Shown in pieces: positions 1-8,152 of a DNA stretch of 39,308 bases. Below the pieces are notes generated by a model. It was not told where the DNA came from. It saw only the letters and a list, made by a program, of their open reading frames with translations, and made no database searches. The DNA comes from an uncultured Pseudomonadota bacterium (GTDB lineage: Bacteria > Pseudomonadota > Alphaproteobacteria > RF32 > CAG-239): assembly GCA_902495305.1 (NCBI GenBank), contig CABUWG010000016.1, forward strand, positions 1 through 39,308, in the 5' to 3' direction. The number at the start of each line of letters is the position of its first letter. Positions within the stretch are counted from its first letter, which is position 1. The position numbers and the translations under genes were made by a program.

Positions 1-576
1 TGCTCTTCTACATATAAAAAAGTCAGAGTATCTTCTACGGAATGCGGAACATCTTGTTATGAATGTCAGTATAACTCCGACTGCTCCGTAACTTCTAAAT
101 CTTGTACTTATGGCTGCGCCTCTTACAATTCTTGCAGCAAGTGCACGAGCTGCAAAACCTGCTCCCCATTAAGCGACCAGACCAATTGTACTTACGGAAC
201 TACAAGCTGTTCTAATGGTTGTGGTGGAACAAGAACCTGCTGTAAAGCTAATCCTTGGAAAGGATATTTTGAACCATTTAAACAAAGCACTGATGGATGT
301 TTTGAAAGAAGTGGAGCTCCTGGTAAATTTATGTGGACAGTAAGTGCCAATATCTATTGTATCAACCAAGAAACCGGAGAAAAAAATTTTATATTTAAAA
401 ATATGCGCTGTAACGGAATTGGAAAAGTCTACTCTTCTTTAGCCGAATGTCAAAGTCAAGAACCTGCAGCCTCAGCAGATGCCGGCTATGTCGGTGAATA
501 CTACGGAGATTGCAAAGACGCCAATACTTCACCCCTTGGAAGCACCAGCGCCGACACAGACAAATGTACAAGATGA
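1..576 (+). CDS. Cysteine-rich secreted-type protein, 5' truncated by window edge
   Basis: Frame 1 is open from the first base to the TGA at 574-576 (191 residues), so the start lies upstream of the window. There are 22 cysteines, 16 of them in the first 81 residues, in short spacings such as CSKCTSCKTC and TCC. The C-terminal 110 residues have few cysteines and are rich in Gly, Ser and Asn. The composition (Cys, Ser, Thr, Gly, Asn, Tyr; few hydrophobics) suggests a disulfide-stabilised extracytoplasmic protein. No signal peptide can be seen because the N-terminus is missing. A second cysteine-rich protein starts at 38932. I do not recognise a named family, and surface or adhesin-like function is only a guess. 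Confidence 0.75.
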   Translation, partial: CSSTYKKVRVSSTECGTSCYECQYNSDCSVTSKSCTYGCASYNSCSKCTSCKTCSPLSDQTNCTYGTTSCSNGCGGTRTCCKANPWKGYFEPFKQSTDGCFERSGAPGKFMWTVSANIYCINQETGEKNFIFKNMRCNGIGKVYSSLAECQSQEPAASADAGYVGEYYGDCKDANTSPLGSTSADTDKCTR

Positions 577-676
577 CAAATTTTTCATCAAAAAGAAAAA
601 CTATACGAAAGCCTGAACGGAAAGTTAACAACTTATCGCTCAGGCCGCACTGGCACCGTCACAAAATTAATGGCAT

Positions 677-760
677 AAAGCGGCATGCTGCGCAGTAATT
701 TTTAAGCGACGTGTACAAAGAGGTACACGAGCGAAAAAATTGCAAGCATGATGCTGCTTT
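677..760. repeat. Long imperfect inverted repeat (84-nt hairpin)
   Basis: The arms AAAGCGGCATGCTGC (677-691) and GCATGATGCTGCTTT (746-760) pair with one G-T pair and two mismatches. Inner segments pair through a T-run (699-703) and an A-run (734-739). The tip is a perfect 7-bp stem, CGTGTAC (710-716) with GTACACG (723-729), around a 6-nt loop. It lies between two convergent genes. It may act as a bidirectional transcription end structure or be a mobile palindromic element. No U-tract follows directly, so it is not a standard intrinsic terminator. Confidence 0.6.
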
Positions 761-766
761 AGGACA

Positions 767-1510
767 TTAATTAATATAGTATTCGATTGTAGAAACAACC
801 CTAACCTTTTTTTCGATTTGAGTCATTTCCTGAGCATTGGCAGTCTGCTCACGCGGCAAGATAGAAAAAACGCCTTGACTTGCCCGACGGATTTTGCCGA
901 CCTTGCTGTGAGAACTCTTGGCAAACTCCTCTGCCGCAGCCTGAGCATTTTTTGTGGCTTCTTCAAGCATTTGCGGCTTAATATCATTCAATTTAGTGAA
1001 GATATAAGAAACCGGCGACCCATAAGACTGACTGTCAAAAACAACGCCTTTTGCCACCAGTTCTCCGGTTGCGTTAACAGCCTTCTTTACCAAATCAACA
1101 TTATTGGAACGAACCAAAACCGTCTGCGTCAGAATATAACGTGAAATCACATTCCGGTCACGATAAGGATTAGTCATCAGATCATTTGTATCAATCCGGC
1201 CTTCTGAAACTTCTTCCGGTTTAAGCCCCTGCTTTTGCAAAAACTCATAAATCGTCTGATAACGGCTGCTCAATTCTTTCTGCGCGGTCTGCAAATTATC
1301 GCTGGTAACCGTAAACTTGATCTCCCAAACCGCCAAATCGGCCGTAACATCCATTTCAGCCAGCCCCTTAACCGTTACGATATTCATGTCGGTTTTGGAT
1401 TTGTAGTAATAATACCCCGGAAAAAAGCCGCCCAGCATCAGCCCAAAACCGATAACCAGCGCCGGCACCAACTTGCATGCTCTGTCACAACTCTCGCCAC
1501 CGTTTTCCAT
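767..1510 (-). CDS. SIMPL-domain (DUF541) membrane-anchored protein
   Basis: The protein has 247 residues. One hydrophobic segment (about residues 13-36) acts as a signal anchor and is followed by a periplasmic SIMPL/DUF541 domain that starts near VTVKGLAEMDVTADLAVWEI, the usual opening of this family. The domain continues with the alternating Gln/Lys-rich pattern and ends in VRVVSTIEYYIN. E. coli YggE belongs to this family and has been linked to oxidative stress; the molecular role is unknown. The ATG has a good Shine-Dalgarno (AAGGAG, 7 nt spacing). The gene lies 48 nt downstream of ugd on the same strand, so the two may be co-transcribed. Confidence 0.85.
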   Translation of the reverse strand: MENGGESCDRACKLVPALVIGFGLMLGGFFPGYYYYKSKTDMNIVTVKGLAEMDVTADLAVWEIKFTVTSDNLQTAQKELSSRYQTIYEFLQKQGLKPEEVSEGRIDTNDLMTNPYRDRNVISRYILTQTVLVRSNNVDLVKKAVNATGELVAKGVVFDSQSYGSPVSYIFTKLNDIKPQMLEEATKNAQAAAEEFAKSSHSKVGKIRRASQGVFSILPREQTANAQEMTQIEKKVRVVSTIEYYIN

Positions 1511-1558
1511 ATTTTTCTCCTTTTCAACAGGTTAACCACACAAATATAATACCGGAAT

Positions 1559-2863
1559 TTAAGAATTCATCCCGATACAGGAATATTCAAAACCGGATTT
1601 TTTAACCTCTTCCGCCTGCAGCATATTCCGTAAATCAACAATTTTATGAGCTTTCATCAGTCCACGGATTCTCTTCAAATCCAGATTTTTAAAATCTTCC
1701 CATTCAGTCAAGATCACCATGATTTCCGCATTTTCACAAGCCTCGTACGCATCTTTGGCATAAGTTACGCGTGTGCCGAGAAGCCTTTCGGCATTAGCCA
1801 TGGCTTTGGGGTCAAAAACCGCAATATTGCTACTGTGCTCAAGCATTTCTTTCAAAATATCCATTGCCGGAGATTCGCGGCAGTCATCAGTCCCGCCTTT
1901 AAAGGCCAGACCCAAAACAGCAATTTTCCCTTGCGGATTATTCTTAATCTTGGCAATCACGCGTTCCGCCATTTCTTTTTTGCGTTCATCATTTTTGGCA
2001 ATGGTCGTTTCAATCAAATTCAGGCGTACACCGTATTTGCGCCCCATCTGCGCCATGGCGTTGGTATCTTTGGGAAAACAGGAACCGCCGTAACCGGGAC
2101 CGGCATTCAGAAACTTGTTGCCGATGCGGGAATCCATTCCCATTCCCTTGGCAACTTCATGAATATCTGCACCGGATTTTTCACAAAAATCGGCCATCTC
2201 GTTAATATAATGGATTTTCATGGCCAAAAAAGCATTAGAAGCATATTTAATTGCCTCGGAAGACTTGCGCTTGACCCATAAAAACTGGGTTTTATCTTCA
2301 AACGGGGCATAAAGCTTTTGCATAACCTTGCAGGCTTTTTTGCTGTTAGAACCGACAACAATGCGATCCGGATGAAAAAAGTCATGAATGGCAAAACCTT
2401 CGCGCAAAAACTCCGGCAAAGAAATCACGTCCGCATCCGCCTGCGGATTAACTTTCCGGATAATAGCCTCAATCTCGTCTCCCGTACCGACCGGAACCGT
2501 TGATTTTGTTGCAACCACGGTATATCCGTCCAGATACTGGGCCAACTCTTCCGCTGCCGCATAAATATATTGCAAATCCGCTTCTTTGGTCACCGGATGC
2601 GGCGGCGTTCCGACTGCCAGCAAAACAACATCCGCTCCGATAACCGCCTTGGCCATATTTGTTGTAAAAGTCAGCTTTCCGTTCTGAACGTTCTTCTTAA
2701 ATAATTCCTCCAGACCGTCTTCATACAAAGTCAGCTCTCCGGCATTCAGAACCGCGATTTTTTCTTCCATTTTATCGACACAGCAAACCTCATTTCCCAA
2801 TTCAGCCAGCCCGACACCGGTTGGCAGTCCGACATAGCCTGTTCCGACAATTGCAACTTTCAT
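1559..2863 (-). CDS. ugd: UDP-glucose 6-dehydrogenase
   Basis: This 434-residue cytoplasmic enzyme should oxidise UDP-glucose to UDP-glucuronate with two NAD+, supplying capsule, exopolysaccharide or LPS precursors. The N-terminal Rossmann motif is GTGYVGLPTGVGLAELG. The central part carries STVPVGTGDEI and the PEFLREG motif. The catalytic cysteine is C262 in GYGGSCFPKDT. A C-terminal UDP-binding domain contains VLGLAFKGGTDDCRESPA. The reading frame extends 29 codons further upstream, but ATG 2863 has GAGGT 8 nt ahead and gives the normal family N-terminus (MKVAIVGTGYVG). A promoter lies at 2898-2926. Related UDP-sugar dehydrogenases (UDP-ManNAc, UDP-GlcNAc) cannot be fully excluded, but the fit to Ugd is good. 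Confidence 0.93.
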   Translation of the reverse strand: MKVAIVGTGYVGLPTGVGLAELGNEVCCVDKMEEKIAVLNAGELTLYEDGLEELFKKNVQNGKLTFTTNMAKAVIGADVVLLAVGTPPHPVTKEADLQYIYAAAEELAQYLDGYTVVATKSTVPVGTGDEIEAIIRKVNPQADADVISLPEFLREGFAIHDFFHPDRIVVGSNSKKACKVMQKLYAPFEDKTQFLWVKRKSSEAIKYASNAFLAMKIHYINEMADFCEKSGADIHEVAKGMGMDSRIGNKFLNAGPGYGGSCFPKDTNAMAQMGRKYGVRLNLIETTIAKNDERKKEMAERVIAKIKNNPQGKIAVLGLAFKGGTDDCRESPAMDILKEMLEHSSNIAVFDPKAMANAERLLGTRVTYAKDAYEACENAEIMVILTEWEDFKNLDLKRIRGLMKAHKIVDLRNMLQAEEVKKSGFEYSCIGMNS

Positions 2864-2897
2864 AGTACAAACCTCAATAAAAATTAGATTTGGCTTA

Positions 2898-2926
2898 CTA
2901 TACCCTTGGGCCGGCGCTAAAGCAAT
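2898..2926 (-). promoter_or_regulatory. Sigma70-type promoter for ugd
   Basis: On the minus strand, TTGCTT (2921-2926) and TATAGT (2898-2903) are separated by 17 nt and point toward the ugd start 35 nt downstream. Confidence 0.55.
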
Positions 2927-3024
2927 TACATTATCCCAGATTTCCACCACTTAGCAAAAAAGCCCTTGATTTCAAAAAGATAATTTTATAAGTTACATCA
3001 ACCGGTAAAATTGTGGAGGATATA

Positions 3025-3723
3025 TTGGCAAAAGAATTACAGGTTTTTCTGCTTTGGAACAATGCCCGCAAAGAAGAAAAACGCATATTGGATGATATCA
3101 AACAAAAATATGAACTGCTGCGGATTTTTGAAATCAGCTGGCCGAAAAAATCTTTTCCTGATAATTTTACCCGTTTTTATAACAAAAACATGCGCGGCGG
3201 ATACCGTAAAGCTTGGGAAAGCGGCCGCGGAAAATTTTTGCTGATCATCGGCTGGGACAATTCTCCCTTATACAAACTCAATCCCCGCCGCGGCTATGAA
3301 ATCAATGACAATGCCATCCGCAACAAAAACCTCTATCGTCAGTGGACCGGCGGCGGCTTTTTGGTTCATGCCAGCGACAACCTCGCCGAAGTTGATGAAA
3401 ACCTCCTGCTGACTTTGGGGCTCAACCGTCAGGAATTTGAAGAAAAATACACGTCTCCGTGGGACGGTAATATGATTGAAGTTGAAAAACCAATGCCCGG
3501 ATACAAAAGCTGGAAACATATGGAAGAACTATTTAACTTTGCCCATAAAATAAAAGAAATTCAAAAAGTTCGGCTGGTCAATAACCAATTAGAACTGCAA
3601 TGCTCCGACAAACCAAAGGCCTGCCGCTTTCTGAACCTGCGCAGACCTCTGCTCTGCCCTGGCAAAAATCGTTATTATACAAAGATTGACGGCAAAAAAG
3701 TTAAAGTCATTTTTGAAGATTAA
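3025..3723 (+). CDS. Conserved hypothetical cytoplasmic protein (LYRQWTGGG motif)
   Basis: I do not recognise this protein with certainty. It has 232 residues from TTG 3025, which has GGAGG at 3015-3019. A GTG at 3013 in the same frame would give 236 residues but has no Shine-Dalgarno of its own. There is no signal peptide or membrane segment. Visible blocks are FYNKNMRGGYRKAW, FLLIIGWDNSPLY, LYRQWTGGGFLVHASDN and LLLTLGLN, in a compact Arg/Lys/Trp-rich protein. The strongly conserved-looking TGGG-x-x-x-HAS block suggests a nucleotide or sugar-phosphate binding fold, but this is inference. The gene converges with the next one and their stop codons overlap (3720-3723). Confidence 0.7.
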   Translation: MAKELQVFLLWNNARKEEKRILDDIKQKYELLRIFEISWPKKSFPDNFTRFYNKNMRGGYRKAWESGRGKFLLIIGWDNSPLYKLNPRRGYEINDNAIRNKNLYRQWTGGGFLVHASDNLAEVDENLLLTLGLNRQEFEEKYTSPWDGNMIEVEKPMPGYKSWKHMEELFNFAHKIKEIQKVRLVNNQLELQCSDKPKACRFLNLRRPLLCPGKNRYYTKIDGKKVKVIFED

Positions 3724-4043
3724 TCTTTGTCATCTTTTGCTTCGTCTTCATCACCGCTGCCAAAAAATATTCCAAACAGCGGCTTGCGGTACATCCACAG
3801 ATTAATGGCCCCCAGAACAACAGACATTGAACCGAACAGATAGAGCATATAATACCAGTTGAGCTCATTGGCATTCATCATCACATCCTGATTGTTCATC
3901 CGCAAAAAGCCGATTGCAACGGCCGTAACCACAAAAGCAACCACAAAAGCCAGCGTCCAGATTTTTCGCTGAACATTTTTCTGCACAAAAAAAGACATCA
4001 GGAAATACAAAAGAATAAAGGCCAAAAACAAATATAATTCCAT
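3720..4043 (-). CDS. Small inner-membrane protein, three predicted helices
   Basis: The start is set by GGAGG at 4049-4053, 5 nt before ATG 4043, giving 107 residues; an in-frame TTG at 4055 is upstream of that site. Three hydrophobic segments are visible: about residues 3-20 (LYLFLAFILLYFLMSFF), 29-48 (TLAFVVAFVVTAVAIGFL) and 64-83 (WYYMLYLFGSMSVVLGAINL). A cytosolic Asp/Glu-rich tail follows (GSGDEDEAKDDKD). No family is recognised. The gene lies 69 nt downstream of the TPR lipoprotein gene on the same strand, so shared transcription is possible. Confidence 0.7.
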   Translation of the reverse strand: MELYLFLAFILLYFLMSFFVQKNVQRKIWTLAFVVAFVVTAVAIGFLRMNNQDVMMNANELNWYYMLYLFGSMSVVLGAINLWMYRKPLFGIFFGSGDEDEAKDDKD

Positions 4044-4112
4044 AGCATCCTCCAAAGCTTAACACTTTGGATATAAGCCGCAATACTCATTTTTCAAGCA
4101 GAAAAAATTCTT

Positions 4113-5918
4113 TTATTCTTCAATCTGAGAAATTTTTTCTTCAATCAGCTTCTTGTCAAAATTCAGCGGCTTGTGTGCAGGCAGGCCATTCTCGATTTTT
4201 TTGCGAACTTCCGCCAGATTAACCTCTTTGGCATCATCTTTGCTGGTCAAAGTATGATTCCATTGAAAATAAGCCTCGTTTTTGCGTCCGGAATTCCAGT
4301 AAGCGTCTCCCAGATGATTGCTGATAACCGCATTTGCCGGCTCCAGTTCGGCAGCTTTTTCCAAATATTCGGCGGCTTTGTCATACATTCCGAGCTGATA
4401 AAATGCCCAGCCCATACTGTCAATAATATGCCCGTCGGTCGGCGCCTGCTGATAAGCATCGGCAATCATGCCAAAAGCCTCTTCCACATTTTTTCCCTGC
4501 AACAGCCAGCTGTATCCGAGATAATTCTGTACAAGATAATAATTCTGGCTCATATCCAAAGCCTTCAAAAAAGCTTTCTCGGCTTTGCTCCACTGATTAT
4601 CCTGCTCATAGGCAATGCCGAGTGCATAAAGCGGCACCCAGCGTTGTTCGCTGTTCTTGGGCATGGCTTTGACGGCCTTGCGGTAATACTCGATTGCCTC
4701 GCCGTATTTACCGTTAAAACGCAGGGCATCACCCAAATCCAGATAAAGGGCATAGGAATTATAACCGTCCAAAACCAGTGTCTTAAGCAAAAGTTCAGCC
4801 GAACGGTAATCATTCATAGAAACAAAATTGCCGGCCTTTTTGAGCTGTGCGGTATAATAAGCCACGGAAGACTTGTCAATCTCGCCGTACACTTCGTTGG
4901 CCTCTTCATACATATCCCTGTTTTCCAAAACGTCCGCCAAAAACAGCTTGGCAAAATCATATTTCGGATTCGCATAAATTGCCATACTGACAATCATATG
5001 AGCCAAATCCAGACCGGTCGGATCCTGACGCAGAAAATATGCAACGTTAAACAAGGCCTCTGACAAACCGATATTGGGTGACGTCAGGATTTTTTTTGTT
5101 GTCCCCGGTTTAGATTCCATAATTTCGGTTTTGATATTTTTCAACATATCAGCCAAAACCGTCTCATTGTGATAGCGGGAAACCAGAGCCACGGCTTTGT
5201 CTTTTTGATTTGTCCGCAAATAAAAATTGGTAATAATCTGTAAAGCCCGCAAAGACATCTCCCGGCTTTCCTGATTAATCACCATTTCATAATAGGTCTG
5301 CGCTTTTTCATTGCGCCCCATATAATCATAAATCATACCGGAATGCAGCAGATACATCGCCCTGAGCCCCGGCTCGCCCTTCACTTTTTCCAGCTGTGCG
5401 ATGGCATTTTTCAGATTTTTTTCTTCCGAACCGTCACGACCGACAAAATTCCAGGCAGACATAAAAGGTACAATAAAACCCTTATAAATCTGTCCGTTTA
5501 AATGGCTCATATTTTTTTCAGCTTTGGCGTAGCGGCCGTTTTTCATGTTACTCACGGCCAAAATCATATAAATAAAGCTGTTTTTGTCGCCTTTTTTCAA
5601 AGAAGCCTCGGCATATTTGGCCGCCTCGTCAATTCTGCCTTTAGAAGTCAGCAGCAGATAAACCTTGCTGACAAGCTCGGGATTATCGGGATCGGCCTGC
5701 AAAGCCACCATATAAAAATCGGCAGCCTGGCTGAAATTTTTGCGCAGGTGGGCCACCCGTCCGGCCACATAAGCGCCATAAGATTTGCCGACATTGTTTT
5801 TATTGTCAAACACAGAATAAGACTGCCCGCCGGACGTTTTGACATCCATCCGGTTGGAGCAGGAATTAAACAGCATTATTCCGCACAAAAAAACAATACA
5901 ATAAGCAAATTTTGACAT
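4113..5918 (-). CDS. Tetratricopeptide-repeat lipoprotein
   Basis: This 601-residue protein has an N-terminal export signal ending in LFNSC (C20). That resembles a lipobox, although Phe at -3 is not the commonest residue. The rest is helical TPR repeats. The clearest are residues about 50-110 (AQAADFYMVALQADPDNPEL-like) and the C-terminal block near DSMGWAFYQLGMYDKAAEYL and AELEPANAVISNHLGDAYWN. Alphaproteobacterial homologues of this type are common and likely act as outer-membrane-anchored scaffolds, with no enzyme activity expected. A weak AGGTGG precedes the ATG. It is divergent from the uracil-DNA glycosylase gene, with 146 nt of AT-rich DNA between them. Confidence 0.85.
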   Translation of the reverse strand: MSKFAYCIVFLCGIMLFNSCSNRMDVKTSGGQSYSVFDNKNNVGKSYGAYVAGRVAHLRKNFSQAADFYMVALQADPDNPELVSKVYLLLTSKGRIDEAAKYAEASLKKGDKNSFIYMILAVSNMKNGRYAKAEKNMSHLNGQIYKGFIVPFMSAWNFVGRDGSEEKNLKNAIAQLEKVKGEPGLRAMYLLHSGMIYDYMGRNEKAQTYYEMVINQESREMSLRALQIITNFYLRTNQKDKAVALVSRYHNETVLADMLKNIKTEIMESKPGTTKKILTSPNIGLSEALFNVAYFLRQDPTGLDLAHMIVSMAIYANPKYDFAKLFLADVLENRDMYEEANEVYGEIDKSSVAYYTAQLKKAGNFVSMNDYRSAELLLKTLVLDGYNSYALYLDLGDALRFNGKYGEAIEYYRKAVKAMPKNSEQRWVPLYALGIAYEQDNQWSKAEKAFLKALDMSQNYYLVQNYLGYSWLLQGKNVEEAFGMIADAYQQAPTDGHIIDSMGWAFYQLGMYDKAAEYLEKAAELEPANAVISNHLGDAYWNSGRKNEAYFQWNHTLTSKDDAKEVNLAEVRKKIENGLPAHKPLNFDKKLIEEKISQIEE

Positions 5919-6064
5919 ACAGCCACCACCTAATTTAACCCAGTCGATATATTTTATATATAACTTTCCCAGATATACAATACTAAATTAAAAATATAAC
6001 ACAAAATATGTGCAAATAAATGATTAAGATTGCAAAAAAATAAATTTCTATTAAGAATAAAGGC

Positions 6065-6868
6065 ATGGAAGAAAAATTAAACATAAAATCGGCATTGGAA
6101 TATTACGTTATGGCGGGGGTTGATGAAATCCTCGCGGACGAACCGTTCGGAGTCGGATTATCAGAAAAAAAGGCCGTCATTGCAGAACCTGTCATTCGTA
6201 AAGCTCCCGTAATCCTGCCCGCGGCTTCGTCAGAAAGACAGGCCACGACAGAGCTGGCTCAGGCCACGTTAAGCGCCTGCCAGAACGCCCATGAGATTTG
6301 CGCGGCGTCCCAAACACTGGATGAGCTGCGCGCCGCCGTAGAAAAATTTGACGGCTGCGCTCTGAAACTGACGGCCTCGCATATGGTTTTCGGCGACGGC
6401 AACCCGAACGCGCGAGTCGTTCTGGTCGGTGAGGCACCCGGAGCGGACGAGGACCGTATCGGACGTCCGTTTGTCGGCCGCAGCGGCCATCTTCTGGACA
6501 AGATGATGGCGGCCATCGGCATGGACCGCTCGGCTTATTACATCACGAATGTTCTTCCTTGGCGCCCCCCCGGAAACCGGACGCCGACCAGTGCGGAAAT
6601 CGCTGTCTGTCTGCCGTTTTTAAAACGCCAGATTGAACTGGTTAATCCCGAATATATATTGATTCTGGGCGGAAGCGCCGCCAATGCCCTGTTGGACAAT
6701 CAGGAACCGATATCACGCCTGCGCGGCCGCTGGCTTGAATACGAAAAATCCGACGGCGGCAAAATTCAGGTGCTGGCCAGTTTCCATCCCGCTTATCTGT
6801 TACGCAATGCGGCACAAAAATCCCGCGCATGGAGCGATTTGCTGCGCTTAAAGAAAACTATGCAATAG
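6065..6868 (+). CDS. Uracil-DNA glycosylase, family 4-like
   Basis: The protein has 267 residues: a variable N-terminal 85 residues, then the UDG fold. Motif A is GEAPGADED (from G122), followed by GRPFVGRSG, NVLPWRPPGNR and the second active-site motif HPAYLLR (H241). It should remove uracil from DNA and start base-excision repair. Compared with the Thermus family 4 enzyme, whose 4Fe-4S cluster uses four cysteines, only two positions are kept: the Cys in DGCALK and the Cys in AVCLPF. The other two are Phe and Trp (in NVLPW). The cluster may therefore be absent or altered. This NVLPW form is, from memory, common in Alphaproteobacteria. AAGG precedes the ATG. Confidence 0.88.
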   Translation: MEEKLNIKSALEYYVMAGVDEILADEPFGVGLSEKKAVIAEPVIRKAPVILPAASSERQATTELAQATLSACQNAHEICAASQTLDELRAAVEKFDGCALKLTASHMVFGDGNPNARVVLVGEAPGADEDRIGRPFVGRSGHLLDKMMAAIGMDRSAYYITNVLPWRPPGNRTPTSAEIAVCLPFLKRQIELVNPEYILILGGSAANALLDNQEPISRLRGRWLEYEKSDGGKIQVLASFHPAYLLRNAAQKSRAWSDLLRLKKTMQ

Positions 6869-6881
6869 TTTGAAAAATTTA

Positions 6882-6909
6882 TTGGCTAAAAAAATAATTC
6901 TATTATTAT
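6882..6909 (+). promoter_or_regulatory. Possible promoter for the 6946-9919 gene group
   Basis: TTGGCT (6882-6887) and TATTAT (6904-6909) are separated by 16 nt, about 37 nt upstream of the start at 6946. The -35 match is only moderate. Confidence 0.35.
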
Positions 6910-6945
6910 AGAGAAAATTGATATTAACGCTTTAAGGAATGAAAA

Positions 6946-7602
6946 ATGTTTGAATGCAAAAAAATTGTTTTGGTGTTAACCGGATTGTTCTGCTTTGGAG
7001 CGGCAACGCCGGCGGCAGCAGAAACCGAAGAAGCCGTTTTGTTAAAAGTCCACAACGTCGTTCCGCTGAAAGACGGCAGCAACCAGACCATCGGCTGCGA
7101 ATTCAACACAACCATTTACAACCGCAGCAACGTCAATATCAATGACATTACCGTTGAATTAAAATGGCTTGACGAAACGACCAGAAACACGGCCGCCAAC
7201 GCCGACAAAAAAACCGCTTTCGGCAACTACATCGCACAGGCGCCGGTTTCGGAAAACGCAATCATTTCAACCATTGACATCCCGTCGTTACAGGCATTCC
7301 GCCAAAAAACAATCAAGTCAAAAATCGACGGCACCAATTGCTTTTTATTAATGAAAGATCCTGAAATCAACGTAAAAGGCTGCAAAATCCAAGAAAGGAA
7401 AAACAACTTCTCCTGCTCCGGCATCTTCCGTTTTGTGCCGTCTATCGATCCGCAATACTACACCGAATTCAAACCCGTTTCCATAAACGATCAGGCAACG
7501 CAGGAAAATGCCCAGAAGGACGCTGACAAAAAAGAAATCGATACCTTGTTCAATCAGGTAGAAACCAATATTAATAAAGTATCGGCTATCTTGAACAAAT
7601 AA
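6946..7602 (+). CDS. Secreted four-cysteine protein, paralogue A
   Basis: The protein has 218 residues. A signal peptide (KK, then VLVLTGLFCFGAATPAAA) probably ends near residue 25. The mature part has four cysteines, C51, C132, C146 and C157, and ends in a Lys/Asp/Gln-rich helix. It is related to the next gene: both have a cysteine before a beta-rich segment ending in a Leu/Val-Trp block (ITVELKW here), then a Cys-14-Cys-11-Cys group. It is expected to be periplasmic and disulfide-bonded. No family is recognised. AAGGA precedes the ATG. It probably forms an operon with 7618 and slt. Confidence 0.75.
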   Translation: MFECKKIVLVLTGLFCFGAATPAAAETEEAVLLKVHNVVPLKDGSNQTIGCEFNTTIYNRSNVNINDITVELKWLDETTRNTAANADKKTAFGNYIAQAPVSENAIISTIDIPSLQAFRQKTIKSKIDGTNCFLLMKDPEINVKGCKIQERKNNFSCSGIFRFVPSIDPQYYTEFKPVSINDQATQENAQKDADKKEIDTLFNQVETNINKVSAILNK

Positions 7603-7617
7603 CGCTTAGGAGGAAAG

Positions 7618-8148
7618 ATGAATCCGGCCCCTAAAATCTTCGGACTGTTTTTGCTGTGCATGTTTTGCCTGTCAGCCTCACAAACTGCCGCCCAGAGTTT
7701 TGGCTATCCTGTATCCGCCGCGGCTCCGGCTGAAGAAAACAATGCGACACCCGCCGTTCGTTATAATGAAATTGTAACACAGGACAAAGCTGCGGCATTA
7801 CAAGCGGCCAAAGGAGAATCAGAACATATCCTGATTTTTTATGAAGATTTCAAAATCAACCATACTTTGTCAGGAAACGTCAGTTGTTCCATGAAGATTT
7901 CGGTTCTGCCCCTGACCAAAAACAAAGTAACCCAACTCAGCTTTCAGCTGGTCTGGCCGGAAATAACTTCCGCCTCCAACTTCTACGATATTCCGCCATA
8001 TGTCAAACATTACAAAGAAATCGCCCTGCTGGGAGAAGGATGTTATACCGTAGACAAAGTTCCCAACATCGTCAGCAACCGCTGCCGGATTAAAGGAAAA
8101 ACCTCAGAAGAATGCGCTGCTTTGCTGACTTGGAGTCGGGTAAAATAA
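7618..8148 (+). CDS. Secreted four-cysteine protein, paralogue B
   Basis: The protein has 176 residues with a signal peptide (IFGLFLLCMFCLSASQTAAQ). A strong AGGAGG precedes the ATG, 15 nt after the previous stop. Mature cysteines C90, C142, C156 and C166 match the pattern of the upstream protein (Cys-14-Cys-10-Cys at the C-terminus). The segment LSFQLVWPE parallels ITVELKWLDE there. It lacks the C-terminal charged helix of paralogue A and has an Ala/Glu-rich linker after the signal. The function is unknown. Its position just before a lytic transglycosylase suggests, but does not prove, an envelope or cell-wall role. Confidence 0.72.
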   Translation: MNPAPKIFGLFLLCMFCLSASQTAAQSFGYPVSAAAPAEENNATPAVRYNEIVTQDKAAALQAAKGESEHILIFYEDFKINHTLSGNVSCSMKISVLPLTKNKVTQLSFQLVWPEITSASNFYDIPPYVKHYKEIALLGEGCYTVDKVPNIVSNRCRIKGKTSEECAALLTWSRVK

Positions 8149-8152
8149 ACTT

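Noticed and set aside
677..760. Integron attC site
   Set aside because: The hairpin has no conserved GTTRRRY and RYYYAAC ends, and no integron integrase or cassette array is seen.
4173..5063. Plus-strand open frame within the TPR lipoprotein gene
   Set aside because: It is a shadow of the TPR gene with no ribosome-binding site or known domain.
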